DNA from: Rhodopseudomonas pseudopalustris
GTDB lineage: Bacteria > Pseudomonadota > Alphaproteobacteria > Rhizobiales > Xanthobacteraceae
Assembly (NCBI RefSeq): GCF_900110435.1
Contig: NZ_FODT01000015.1
Coordinates: 62,001-126,000 of the forward strand
Direction of reading: 5' to 3'
Length of the DNA: 64,000 bases
Shown: piece after piece, positions 1 to 8,895 of the stretch
How positions within the stretch are numbered: position 1 is the first letter of the stretch
Layout: each line of letters begins with the position of its first letter
Position numbers and translations under genes: made by a program
The notes under the pieces: generated by a model
Told to the model about the DNA's origin: nothing
Seen by the model: the letters and a program-made list of their open reading frames with translations, nothing else
Database searches by the model: none

Positions 1-169
1 GTTCTGGCTTTCGGATCCGAAATGGGCTCGGGTCGAGCTGTTGTTGCCGACAGATGTCCTTGGGATGAAGCATGTTGATGCGACAGGTGTTGAGCGGAAT
101 CGTACACGCCTTGCGCTGTGGCGCGCGCTGAGCGGATTGCGCGGATGTCTCCGGGCCGAAGAAGACGCT

Positions 170-319
170 CTACAACCGTGTCGTCCGGTTGGCGAAGTGA
201 GGCTGGCCGCGTTCGCTGGAGACGGCACGCAGCGGGACTCCGGCAATCGCTCTTGCATAGAACCGCACTGCGCAGCGGCGACGACGGGCCTCCAACTCCG
301 CCACGCTGCTTTTCGCCAT
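170..319 (-). CDS. Possible small ORF, unrecognised (perhaps a broken gene)
   Basis: A 49-codon reading frame starts with ATG at 319, seven to ten bases after a strong purine-rich ribosome site (AGGAAGGGG on the minus strand). The product is very basic (an RRRR run near residue 14) and matches no family I know. After its stop, another minus-strand frame stays open towards the left window edge, so this may be the 5' part of a longer frameshifted gene. I see no function; the ribosome site is the main reason for listing it. Confidence 0.25.
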   Translation of the reverse strand: MAKSSVAELEARRRRCAVRFYARAIAGVPLRAVSSERGQPHFANRTTRL

Positions 320-361
320 GAACCCCTTCCTAAATCTGAGAGAGTGTTGTTTTCCGAGAAA

Positions 362-386
362 GGCGGCAGCACCACGCATGTAGCTT
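362..386 (+). repeat. 25-bp direct repeat, copy A
   Basis: GGCGGCAGCACCACGCATGT followed by AGCTT is repeated exactly at 1580-1604. The similarity continues for about 20 further bases in both copies (a T-rich stretch, then TGTATC and GGCC). The two copies flank the first universal stress protein gene. Confidence 0.7.
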
Positions 387-530
387 CTTTAATTTTTGTA
401 TCGGCCGCGACGGCCCAGTCCTGTCGAGCAAATCCGAACACCGGGCTGATACTCAAGATCTGAGCAGATGCGTGATACGAAATCGACTACCGAAAGGTAC
501 GAGCTATTGGCGCCGATCGGCTAAGCAGAC

Positions 531-544
531 TTGACGCAGATCAA
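531..544. promoter_or_regulatory. FNR/FixK-type box TTGACGCAGATCAA
   Basis: The site fits the TTGA-N6-TCAA consensus of Crp/Fnr-family oxygen regulators (FNR, FixK, Anr). It lies about 220 bases before the usp gene at 763. Two more such sites occur near the phasin/phaC pair and the second usp gene. The distance to the gene is long for an activator site, so the transcript would need a long leader; binding is inferred. Confidence 0.5.
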
Positions 545-762
545 TGCATCTAACGTCCAGGATAGCAAAAAAAGTTATCGTCTGTTGATTCAGTCAGAGA
601 GGAATGTCACGGGATCATGAACGTCGCACCGGCAAGGCTGCGGTATCGACGATGAAATAAAGGCTATCGTCGGCTCGGGCTTTTGCAGCTACGCTTGGAA
701 GCCATGACCAATCTGAGCGGCTACGGGCGTAGACTGGAGCCGACACTGAAGGAGTGCTGAAT

Positions 763-1566
763 ATGACTAATTATCGTGACATAGTCGTTGATGCTAGTCC
801 GCGGGCCGACCTGCATCGAACGTTAGAATTTGCCCGCGACATGACTAAGATGTTTAGCGCCAAGTTGTCAGCAGCATCTTATGCTTGGCCGCGAACCTCG
901 ATCGGAGATGTTTTGGTTCATAATACATTCCGAGATCAAGAGCAGACCATACTGATGGAACGTGCGCTTAAAGCGAGCCGAAGCGTGTTTGATGAGGTGT
1001 TTGCAAAGAATGAGGAAACGGGCTGGCAATCCGGGATAGGCGAGCCGACCCTTGCGATGCAAGCGCGCCTCTTGACCGCAGACCTGCTGATCACCGATTC
1101 GGCTGAGGAAGAAGCTTGTGTATTGGCGAACCCGGCTCACGTCGCCCTTGGCTCCGGGGCTCCGGTTCTTCGCTTGGGACGAGCGCCGCGAAACCCTGGC
1201 TTCTCAAACGTTGTGGTGGCGTGGAAAGACTCACCACACGCCTGCCGCGCTGTCCATGACGCCCTACCCATACTTAAGCGCGCGGACAGTGTCGCAGTCA
1301 TCGGAGTTGGTGATGAGCTTGCAGCAGAACGGCTCGAGGCGGTTACGGCGCATCTGCAACTGCATGCGGTCAAGGCGCGTCCTTGGCATATATCGGACAC
1401 GACGGGGGACGTGTGTTTGAGTCTGCTTAAGGAAGCGCAGCACGAAAACGCACAACTCATCGTTACAGGCGCCTATAGCCGTGGCCCATTGACTGAGCGC
1501 GTTCTTGGCGGGGTGACCGCAAGTATGCTCAAGAATGCAGAGATATCCTGGTTTATGTCCCATTGA
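763..1566 (+). CDS. Universal stress protein, tandem UspA domains
   Basis: The 267-residue product is the length of a two-domain universal stress protein, a cytosolic nucleotide-binding family induced by starvation, hypoxia and other stress. The second half starts with a typical strand (VVVAWKDS) and ends with a UspA-type glycine motif, GAYSRGPLTERVLGG, at about residues 236-250. The first half is more divergent. ATG at 763 is chosen because AAGGAG stands at 749-754; an in-frame GTG at 754 overlaps that site. A FNR/FixK-type box lies upstream and the gene is flanked by 25-bp direct repeats. It resembles the second usp gene at 14477-15322 in its C-terminal motif. Confidence 0.9.
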   Translation: MTNYRDIVVDASPRADLHRTLEFARDMTKMFSAKLSAASYAWPRTSIGDVLVHNTFRDQEQTILMERALKASRSVFDEVFAKNEETGWQSGIGEPTLAMQARLLTADLLITDSAEEEACVLANPAHVALGSGAPVLRLGRAPRNPGFSNVVVAWKDSPHACRAVHDALPILKRADSVAVIGVGDELAAERLEAVTAHLQLHAVKARPWHISDTTGDVCLSLLKEAQHENAQLIVTGAYSRGPLTERVLGGVTASMLKNAEISWFMSH

Positions 1567-1579
1567 GGTCTATTAGGGC

Positions 1580-1604
1580 GGCGGCAGCACCACGCATGTA
1601 GCTT
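1580..1604 (+). repeat. 25-bp direct repeat, copy B
   Basis: This is identical to 362-386 and starts 13 bases after the usp stop codon. The two copies are separated by about 1.2 kb that contains the FixK-type box and the usp gene. Confidence 0.7.
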
Positions 1605-1793
1605 ATCTAATTCTTGTATCCGGCCCATGCTTCCACGGATGCGTAACGGTTGCAGAGATCAGACTATGGCGCCACCCGGGAGAGCCTACGTCTTAAAGCA
1701 AGAGCGGCGGTAATCAACACACGTGCTCCGCACGTGCGTGCGGCGGCAATGTCAGGCCGCCGTAGAGATGGTCGCTCACAGTGTGGATTGACA

Positions 1794-2996
1794 ATGAATT
1801 CGTCAGCGATTGGGCCAGCGGGCACGCATCTTTCCCTGAGACGCTCGCTTACGCTTTTAACGTTGCTCTTCTATGGACTCGCGGTTATCGTCGGGGCTGG
1901 AATCTATGTCGCAATTGCGTCGGTTATCGACCGGGCTGGCGATGCGACGCCACTCTCTTTTTTGCTTGCAGGAATAGTTGCCGGACTAACCGGCCTTTGC
2001 TACGCGGAACTCGCAAGCCGGTTCCCCGAGGCGTCGGGCGCGGCAGCCTACGTCATGCACGGCTTCGGCTCCAACCGACTGGCGCAGTTGACGGCGCTGG
2101 CGTTGACGGTCGCGATTGCAATTGCAGCGGCCTCAATCGCAAGCGGCGCCGTTTCCTATCTTTCCAAGCTCATCGGGTTGTCTCCCACGGCGTTGACCAC
2201 GCTGCTGGTGGTAGGCTTCACGATGCTCGCGATGCTCGGTGTGCGGGAAAGCGCCAGCCTGTCCGCTGCGATCGGCGTGCTCGAAATTCTGGGCATCGCC
2301 GTAGCCACGTGGGTGGGATTTCTGACCGCGCCCGACTTGAATGTCGAAGGTATGCTGCCATCCAGCGTTACCGGATGGCAGGGTGTCGTCGGGGGCTCTT
2401 TCATCGCGTTCTTTGCCTTCATCGGATTCGAAAGCCTGGTCAACATGGCCGAAGAGGCCAAAGAACCGCGCCGCACGATTCCATATGCGATCGTCGGTGC
2501 GATTGTCGTCAGTACGCTGCTCTATATCGCTGTGTCTGCAGCACTTGTCCTCGCAGATCGCGGTGGTGAAAGTCCATTGATCGGCCTGTTCCAGGGATCG
2601 CACGCATCGCTTTTTGCAGCGGTTGGGTCGCTCGCCATAGCCAACGGCGTCCTGGTCGAGATTATGATGCTGGCCCGCCTATTCTATGGTATGGCGCGTC
2701 GGCGCCAGCTTCCTGCGTTTCTTGAGCAGGTCAATCCGCGAACCCGCACGCCGATCGTGGCCACCGCGCTGGCCGGCGCCATCGTGCTGGCTGCATCTGT
2801 GTTGATCCCGTTCAAACAGCTAGTCGGCTTTGCCAACACGCTGACGCTTGGCATTTTCGTGCTCGTCGATCTGGCGCTTTGGCGCATTCAGAACACTCGA
2901 CCTACTGGCGAACGCGCTTTTGCCGTTGCTCGCTGGGTTCCGCCAGTCGCGGCAGCTTCGGCTGTAGCCCTGATCTTCGCAAACCTTTTTGCATAA
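1794..2996 (+). CDS. APC-superfamily amino acid/polyamine permease
   Basis: This predicted inner-membrane transporter has about 400 residues and many hydrophobic segments. TM1 carries the unwound glycine motif typical of the APC fold (VIVGAGIYVA, about residue 30). The loop after TM6 has the diagnostic FIGFES...MAEEAKEPRRTIP. Such proteins move amino acids or related amines with H+ or by antiport; the substrate cannot be read from sequence. ATG at 1794 is preferred because it starts just before the first membrane segment; the 48 codons of open frame before it look non-coding and basic. It stands alone between usp and a degraded region. Confidence 0.85.
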   Translation: MNSSAIGPAGTHLSLRRSLTLLTLLFYGLAVIVGAGIYVAIASVIDRAGDATPLSFLLAGIVAGLTGLCYAELASRFPEASGAAAYVMHGFGSNRLAQLTALALTVAIAIAAASIASGAVSYLSKLIGLSPTALTTLLVVGFTMLAMLGVRESASLSAAIGVLEILGIAVATWVGFLTAPDLNVEGMLPSSVTGWQGVVGGSFIAFFAFIGFESLVNMAEEAKEPRRTIPYAIVGAIVVSTLLYIAVSAALVLADRGGESPLIGLFQGSHASLFAAVGSLAIANGVLVEIMMLARLFYGMARRRQLPAFLEQVNPRTRTPIVATALAGAIVLAASVLIPFKQLVGFANTLTLGIFVLVDLALWRIQNTRPTGERAFAVARWVPPVAAASAVALIFANLFA

Positions 2997-3061
2997 AGAG
3001 AAGCGGACAGGTCGATAACGAGGGAGCTCAAAATACCAAAATGGAGGCTGCCATTTTTGGT

Positions 3062-3245
3062 TCAGCCGTTGCATGATCTCAGCAAGCACCGCGTCTTCGC
3101 CGCAGTGCAGATGCGTCGTGCCCGATCCATCGATGACAATGCCCACGTGCGGATCTGCTGCGGTGATCGACGTATATCGCAGGTCCCAAAGCGCAAGGCG
3201 ATTGAGCGCGTCCGCTTCGGGTTCTGCATTGTGGATGATCAACTC
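3062..3245 (-). pseudogene. Remnant of an ImuB-like Y-family polymerase gene
   Basis: About 60 codons on the minus strand read like the middle of ImuB, the catalytically inactive Y-family partner of DnaE2 in alphaproteobacterial mutagenic repair. They carry AEPEADALNRLALW, then WDLRYTSITAADPHVGIVID, then a HLHCGEDAVLAEI stretch matching the ImuB HLFGGEEALL region. Nothing ImuB-like follows, and the upstream part is spread over other frames with stops. It is a decayed fragment; imuA and dnaE2 are not seen. Confidence 0.5.
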
Positions 3246-3843
3246 CTTACCAGCGCCGCCACCGGCGCGGCGGTATCGGTCGCCAACACTGCACGGCATT
3301 GGCCATTGCGGTCGACCACGATGAGCGATCACTCACGCGGTGGCGCCTATGTGCGACCGGCCGTCCGGCGCGAGTCTGGTACGAAGCCGGCGCTCGATCC
3401 GAATCATTTCGCGACGACCGACCTTGCGTAGCGGACGACGTGGAGAATCTCGCCCTTGCCGGCGTCACAACGATCTGCCGAAAGCGGTCGTCATCGCGCA
3501 CGGCCTGCGCCGAGGTTTGAACGTCGCGGTGAACGGCGGCAAGAGGGTCAGCGCGTGTCATTGGTAATCCTAGCAAGTCTTCCCGGCTTTCATTCTGGAC
3601 TGCAAGCGTCGATGGATCATTACTGATGCGACGCGCGTTCCGTAATTCGCCTGGAGAAGCGGGAATACCGCAATGGATAAAAGAGAGTGACGGTCTGCCG
3701 GCCGAGATCGAGCGCCCGGAGAACTCGGTCGCAAACGAGTGTCAAAACCGCTATACGATTGACGGGCGATGGGCCAATCGCGAACGGCGAATCTTGTCCG
3801 ATTTGCCGGTGCTGAGTTTAGGACGAACTACTGCGGCATCTTG
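3246..3843. other. No intact gene recognised
   Basis: Several overlapping frames up to about 110-134 codons exist on both strands, but none has a convincing ribosome site or family match. Part of the left end may be the broken 5' end of the ImuB-like remnant. Confidence 0.4.
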
Positions 3844-4167
3844 TCAACCGGATCTTTCGACGCCGGTGGGTTTTGACATGACCTCGGCGCAGCAAGATCG
3901 CCACTCATCCCAGGCCGCCTTCGTGTCGGCAAAGGCCGCCGTGCGTTTTTGTACAAAATCATCAAAGAGGCCCGAAACCGTCTCGCTCTTTAGCGTTGGT
4001 ATTGTGCCGGGTGTCAGGCCCTTAAATTGATCGGCAAACGCGCTCGTGAACCGGCCGCCCATCCGGACGCGCTCTTCCCAATTAGAGTAGCCTATATCAG
4101 CAAGCTTCCGCACCAACTGTGTGTTGGCATGCGAAATGCCGATCATCTGCTCCAACGGATAAGTCAT
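3844..4167 (-). CDS. Phasin family protein (PHA granule-associated)
   Basis: The 107-residue protein looks largely helical and has the composition and spacing of alphaproteobacterial phasins: LEQMIGISHANTQLVRKLADIG, then a central FADQFKGLTP, then a FDDFVQKRTAAFADTKAAWDEW helix (shown here in pieces). Phasins coat polyhydroxyalkanoate granules and control their size. ATG at 4167 is chosen over the in-frame ATG at 4191 because an AGGAGG ribosome site lies 6 bases before it. It is transcribed divergently from the PHA synthase gene at 4501, and a FNR/FixK-type box lies between them, so the two may be induced together. Confidence 0.75.
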   Translation of the reverse strand: MTYPLEQMIGISHANTQLVRKLADIGYSNWEERVRMGGRFTSAFADQFKGLTPGTIPTLKSETVSGLFDDFVQKRTAAFADTKAAWDEWRSCCAEVMSKPTGVERSG

Positions 4168-4242
4168 TGGCAGCCTCCTCTTCTGAGACACATGTCAAGC
4201 CAGCGTCTATTACTCTGTTAATCCAAAATGGACCAGTCGACA

Positions 4243-4256
4243 TTGAGCGAGATCAA
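4243..4256. promoter_or_regulatory. FNR/FixK-type box TTGAGCGAGATCAA
   Basis: This TTGA-N6-TCAA site lies in the 333-base divergent region between the phasin (start 4167) and phaC (start 4501). It is about 76 bases from the phasin start, which would allow a class II activator position for that gene. The rest of the region shows no gene. Confidence 0.55.
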
Positions 4257-4500
4257 GCCAACCCGCTTATCGTGCTCTAATCTTGTTGTGTTGTCCGAGC
4301 GGCAGGCTAACCGCATTCGGAAGGTGCACAAACCAGAATGATTCGTAGGACAGATTCTAGATGGTATTATGACAAATCGTCTTTTGGCTCTGCGCTAATG
4401 CCAAGGTCGAGGCACGCTGCTCTCGGTTGCCGCTGCCCCCGATTTGCGTCGATCTCTATATTCTCTGGCTCAGCTTGTAGAATTGTAAGGAAGAACACGA

Positions 4501-6258
4501 ATGCCGGAGACCAACCCACAGACGCGGCCCGATCCGTTGGACGGATTGTCAGAGATGCTGGATCGGGCGGCGGCAGCGGTCCTCGCGCAAACGACCTTCG
4601 GGCTTTCTCCCGCGACATTGGCGCAGGCTTTCTCCGACTGGGGCCTGCATCTCGCCGCTTCGCCGGGCAAGCAGTTGCAGCTCGGCGCGAAAGCAATGCG
4701 CAAATGCCTCCGTTTGGCCGACTACGCCGCGCGGAGCGCGACGAAGAAGGACGCCGAGCGTGCGATCGAGCCGCTGCCGCAAGACCGCCGCTTTGCCGAC
4801 GCGGCCTGGACCGCACCGCCGTTCAATCTCATCTCGCAAGCCTTCTTGCTGAACCAGCAATTCTGGCACGCGGCGACGACCGGTGTCGCGGGCGTTACCA
4901 AACATCATGAGGACATGGTGGCGTTCACCGTGCGGCAATGGCTGGATATGGCGGCGCCCACAAACTTTCTCGCCACCAATCCGGTCCTCCAGCGGCGCAT
5001 CCTGGAGACAGGCGGGCAATGCTTGATCGACGGGATGCGTAACTTCATGGAGGACATGGGGCGGCTGGTCCGCGATCAGCCGCCGATTGGAACGGAAGCA
5101 TTTCGGGTCGGAGAAACCGTCGCAACGGCCAAGGGCAAAGTCGTCTACCGCAACCGTCTGATGGAACTGATCCAGTATGGGCCGACGACCGATACGGTCC
5201 GGCCTGAGCCGGTGCTGATCGTCCCGGCCTGGATCATGAAATACTACATCCTCGACCTTTCGCCCGCGAACTCGCTGGTCAACTGGCTAACCGCACAGGG
5301 TTTCACGGTCTTCATGATCTCGTGGCGCAATCCGAGCAGCGCCGACCGCGACCTCGACATGGAGGACTATCGCCGGCTCGGGCCGATGGCCGCGCTCGAC
5401 GCCATCGGCGCGATCACCGGTACCGCGTCCATTCATTCGGTGGGCTATTGCCTGGGTGGGACGCTGCTATCGATCGCCGCCGCGGCGATGGCGCGCGATG
5501 GTGACGATCGGCTCGCCAGCGTGACCCTGCTCGCCGCCCAGACCGAATTCTGTGAACCCGGCGAGTTGGGCCTGTTCATCGATCAGGGACAATTGAACCT
5601 CCTGGAAAGCATGATGTGGAGCCGGGGCTATCTGGACAGCAACCAGATGGGCGGCGCGTTCCAGATCCTGCGCTCCAACGATCTCGTCTGGTCGCGCGTG
5701 CTCACCACCTATCTGATGGACGAGCGGGAGCCGATGACCGACCTGATGGCCTGGAACGCCGACGGCACGCGGATGCCCTATGCGATGCACAGCCAGTATC
5801 TGCGGCAACTGTTCCTCGAGGACGATCTGGCTGAGGGCCGCTACAAGGTCGACGGGCGCGTGATAAGCCTCTCCGCGATGCGCAAGCCGATGTTCGTCGT
5901 GGGCACGGAACGCGATCACGTCGCGCCCTGGCGATCGGTCCACAAGATCCATCGCCTGACCTGTGGCGAAATCGAGTTCGTGTTGACCAGCGGCGGCCAC
6001 AACGCCGGCATCGTGTCGGAGCCGGGCCGGCCGCGGCGTTCCTACCGCCTGCTTCGCCGCGAAGCGGACGGGCCGGCGCTCGATCCCGATGAATGGCTCG
6101 TCAGGGCGCAACGCTTCGAAGGAAGCTGGTGGCCGGCCTGGGGCGACTGGCTCAAGCGTCATTCCGGCGCCGCCGTAGCGCCGCCGCCGATGGGCGCGCC
6201 CGACAAGAACCATCCGATCATCGCCGACGCGCCCGGCCTCTATGTGCTGGAGCGTTGA
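4501..6258 (+). CDS. phaC: Poly(3-hydroxyalkanoate) synthase, PhaC class I-like
   Basis: PhaC polymerises (R)-3-hydroxyacyl-CoA into PHA on granules. The 585-residue length fits class I enzymes. An N-terminal helical domain runs to about residue 200, followed by an alpha/beta-hydrolase core. The nucleophile is Cys317 in the lipase-like box GYCLG (315-319), Asp472 lies in TERDHVAPW and His500 in GGHNAG, giving a complete Cys-Asp-His triad. A purine-rich AAGGAAG site precedes the ATG. The next gene starts 3 bases after the stop and encodes an (R)-specific hydratase domain, which could supply the substrate. This is the first gene of a run continuing through acetate kinase and probably the ABC exporter. 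Confidence 0.93.
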   Translation: MPETNPQTRPDPLDGLSEMLDRAAAAVLAQTTFGLSPATLAQAFSDWGLHLAASPGKQLQLGAKAMRKCLRLADYAARSATKKDAERAIEPLPQDRRFADAAWTAPPFNLISQAFLLNQQFWHAATTGVAGVTKHHEDMVAFTVRQWLDMAAPTNFLATNPVLQRRILETGGQCLIDGMRNFMEDMGRLVRDQPPIGTEAFRVGETVATAKGKVVYRNRLMELIQYGPTTDTVRPEPVLIVPAWIMKYYILDLSPANSLVNWLTAQGFTVFMISWRNPSSADRDLDMEDYRRLGPMAALDAIGAITGTASIHSVGYCLGGTLLSIAAAAMARDGDDRLASVTLLAAQTEFCEPGELGLFIDQGQLNLLESMMWSRGYLDSNQMGGAFQILRSNDLVWSRVLTTYLMDEREPMTDLMAWNADGTRMPYAMHSQYLRQLFLEDDLAEGRYKVDGRVISLSAMRKPMFVVGTERDHVAPWRSVHKIHRLTCGEIEFVLTSGGHNAGIVSEPGRPRRSYRLLRREADGPALDPDEWLVRAQRFEGSWWPAWGDWLKRHSGAAVAPPPMGAPDKNHPIIADAPGLYVLER

Positions 6259-6261
6259 GCG

Positions 6262-7680
6262 ATGGCCGATGATGGGATGATCGAGAACCGGACATTCGAT
6301 GAAATCCGGGTCGGCGACACAGCCAGCATGACCCGGACGCTCCGCGAGGAGGATATCAAGCTGTTCGCGCTCGTCTCCGGCGATGTCAATCCGGCCCATC
6401 TCGACGCCGACTTCGCGGCGACTGACATATTCCGCCGCGTGATCGCCCATGGCATGTGGGGCGGCGGCCTGATATCCGCGGTGCTCGGCACCGAACTGCC
6501 GGGGGCTGGCGCTGTCTATCTCAGCCAGTCGCTGCGCTTCATCCGGCCGGTGGGCTTGGGAGACGCGATCACCGCGAGCGTGACCGTGGCCGAGAAACGG
6601 GCCGAGCAAAGCGTCATCGTGTTGGACTGCCGCTGCGTCAACCAGAACGGCGACGAAGTGATCTCCGGGCGCGCGGAGGTGAGGGCGCCGAAGGACAAGG
6701 TGCGTCGTCCCCGCATCGTGCTGCCGGATGTCCATCTGGCCGAGCATCGTGGCTATCGCCTTCTGATGGAGAAGATGACGGGGGGCGAAGCGGTGGTGAC
6801 CGCCGTCGCGCACCCGTGCAGCGCCGCGGCCATCACGGCTGCGGTGGAGGCGGCGGAGGCCGGCCTGATCACGCCGATCCTGGTCGGGCCTGACGCGAAG
6901 ATCAGGAAGGCTGCGGAAGAGGCCGGCAAAGACATCGCTGCGCTGCGCATCGTGCCGGCAGCCCACAGCCACGACGCGGCGGAGAAGGCGGTCGCGCTGG
7001 TGCGCGCCGGCGAAGCACGGCTGCTGATGAAGGGATCGCTTCATACCGATGAGCTGATGGGCGCGGTGATCGCTACCGCCACCGGTCTTCGCACCGAACG
7101 CAGGATCAGTCATGCCTATGTGATGGACGTGCCGGACCATCCGGTATCGCTTATCATCACCGACGCCGCGATCAACATCGCTCCGACGCTGGAGGAAAAG
7201 GCCGACATCATTCGAAACGCCATCGACCTTGCCCATGTGCTCGGCGTGGAGGAGCCGAAAGTGGCCATTCTCTCCGCCGTCGAGACCATCAATCCAGCGA
7301 TGGAGTCGACCCTGGACGCAGCCGCGCTCTGCAAGATGGCGGATCGCGGGCAGATCACCGGTGGCATTCTCGATGGCCCGCTCGCCTTCGACAACGCGAT
7401 CAGTGCGGCAGCCGCAAAGGAGAAGGGTATCGTCTCTCCCGTCGCCGGCCGGGCCGACATTCTTGTCGTGCCTAATCTCGAGGCTGGGAACATGCTCGCG
7501 AAGCAGCTGACCTTTCTCGGCGATGCGGATGCTGCCGGCATTGTGCTGGGGGCGCGGGTCCCCATCATCCTCACCAGCCGCGCCGACAGCCTGCGTACGC
7601 GTCTGGCCTCCTGCGCGGTCGCCGTGCTTATGGCGCGCGCGGCGACCAAGGCGGCCCCAGGATTGCCGGCCAGCGCATGA
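6262..7680 (+). CDS. MaoC-type (R)-hydratase fused to phosphate acetyl/butyryltransferase
   Basis: This is a 472-residue two-domain protein. Residues 1-150 are a hot-dog MaoC hydratase domain with the D41-V-N-P-A-H46 motif of (R)-specific enoyl-CoA hydratases. Residues about 165-470 are a PTA/PTB domain (VTAVAHPCSAAAITAAVEAA; MKGSLHTDELMGAVI), which interconverts acyl-CoA and acyl-phosphate. Fusions of this kind are known in proteobacteria as bifunctional enoyl-CoA hydratase/phosphate acetyltransferase. It follows phaC by 3 bases and overlaps the acetate kinase start by 4 (ATGA). The set could either feed (R)-hydroxyacyl-CoA to PhaC or drain acyl-CoA to acyl-phosphate for ATP. Confidence 0.92.
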   Translation: MADDGMIENRTFDEIRVGDTASMTRTLREEDIKLFALVSGDVNPAHLDADFAATDIFRRVIAHGMWGGGLISAVLGTELPGAGAVYLSQSLRFIRPVGLGDAITASVTVAEKRAEQSVIVLDCRCVNQNGDEVISGRAEVRAPKDKVRRPRIVLPDVHLAEHRGYRLLMEKMTGGEAVVTAVAHPCSAAAITAAVEAAEAGLITPILVGPDAKIRKAAEEAGKDIAALRIVPAAHSHDAAEKAVALVRAGEARLLMKGSLHTDELMGAVIATATGLRTERRISHAYVMDVPDHPVSLIITDAAINIAPTLEEKADIIRNAIDLAHVLGVEEPKVAILSAVETINPAMESTLDAAALCKMADRGQITGGILDGPLAFDNAISAAAAKEKGIVSPVAGRADILVVPNLEAGNMLAKQLTFLGDADAAGIVLGARVPIILTSRADSLRTRLASCAVAVLMARAATKAAPGLPASA

Positions 7681-8867
7681 AAGCCATCATCAGTCTCAAT
7701 TCCGGCTCATCGAGCATCAAGTTTGCACTGTTCACGCTCGACGGAGCCAACAACCCCACGCTGTCAGCTGGCGGCAAGATCGAGCGGATCGGCATCGCGC
7801 CCAGCCTGAGCGTCCGCTCAGCCGAAGGCGATATCGTGCTGGAGCGCGGCTGGCCGGACGGCGCATCGCTGACCCACGCCGAACTGCTGAAGGACATCTT
7901 CGCCTGGGCGGCGGAACATTTGGCCGGTCGCGAGGTGATCGGGATCGGCCACCGTGTCGTCCACGGCGGGACCGCCTTCGCCGCACCGCGTCTCCTCGAT
8001 GACGCAGTCCTTGATGCACTGGAAAAGCTCAGCCCGCTCGCGCCGCTGCACCAGCCGCACAATCTCGCCGCCATCCGCGCGATCGCGCAGCTCCGCCCTG
8101 AGCTGCCGCAGGTGGCCTGCTTCGACACGGCGTTCCACCACGACAAGCCGTCGTTCGCCGCGCGCCTGCCCCTTCCGCGCGCCTTCCATGAGCAGGGCAT
8201 TCGGCGCTACGGCTTCCACGGTCTGTCATACGAATATATCGCGCGGCGCCTGCGTGAGATTGATCCTGTGCTCGCTGCCGGACGGGTGATCGCGGCTCAT
8301 CTCGGCAACGGCGCCAGCCTGTGCGCGATGCGCGCCGGCAAAAGCATCGACTCCACCATGGGCTTCACCGCGCTCGACGGGCTCATGATGGGAACCCGCT
8401 GCGGCGCCATCGATCCCGGCGTTGTGCTTCATCTCCAGACGCAGCTCGGAATGTCCGCGGCGGAGGTCGAGGATCTCCTCTACCGGAAGTCGGGGCTGCT
8501 GGGCGTGTCTGGAATCTCCAGTGACATGCGCACATTATCGGCTAGTGGCGGCCCCGAGGCCGAGGAAGCGATCGAACTTTTCTGCTGGAGGGCAGCGCGT
8601 GAGGCGGGCGGCCTCATCGCCTCGCTCAGCGGACTCGACGCCTTCGTGTTCACCGCCGGCATCGGCGAGAACCACGCCGATGTGCGCCACCGGATCTGCG
8701 GCCGGCTCGCTTGGGCTGGCCTTCGGATCGACGAGGCGACCAATCGCGACAGCGCTCTGCGGATATCGACGCCCGACAGCCCCGTAGCAATCCTCGTCAT
8801 ACCCACCGATGAAGAGCGCATGATCGCCCTTCACACACTCCAGGTCATTAGGAAAGATCCTTCATGA
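7677..8867 (+). CDS. ackA: Acetate/propionate/butyrate kinase family protein
   Basis: The enzyme makes ATP from acyl-phosphate and ADP. All family signatures are present: the N-terminal LNSGSSSIKFALF, GHRVVHGGT, CFDTAFH, RRYGFHGLSYEYI, the AHLGNGASL phosphate loop, and FTAGIGENHADVR near the C-terminus. The 396-residue length is normal for AckA. It overlaps the Pta-containing gene by ATGA, so translation is probably coupled and the two should act in sequence for substrate-level phosphorylation. Whether acetate, propionate or butyrate is preferred cannot be read here. Confidence 0.93.
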   Translation: MKAIISLNSGSSSIKFALFTLDGANNPTLSAGGKIERIGIAPSLSVRSAEGDIVLERGWPDGASLTHAELLKDIFAWAAEHLAGREVIGIGHRVVHGGTAFAAPRLLDDAVLDALEKLSPLAPLHQPHNLAAIRAIAQLRPELPQVACFDTAFHHDKPSFAARLPLPRAFHEQGIRRYGFHGLSYEYIARRLREIDPVLAAGRVIAAHLGNGASLCAMRAGKSIDSTMGFTALDGLMMGTRCGAIDPGVVLHLQTQLGMSAAEVEDLLYRKSGLLGVSGISSDMRTLSASGGPEAEEAIELFCWRAAREAGGLIASLSGLDAFVFTAGIGENHADVRHRICGRLAWAGLRIDEATNRDSALRISTPDSPVAILVIPTDEERMIALHTLQVIRKDPS

Positions 8868-8895
8868 GGCCGTTCACCGATCAGGCCAGGAAGAA

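Noticed and set aside
5467-7236. A 589-codon minus-strand open frame opposite phaC and the MaoC/Pta gene
   Set aside because: It lies fully opposite two genes with complete catalytic motifs, and its protein is His/Arg/Asp-rich without any family feature; it is a GC-driven shadow frame.
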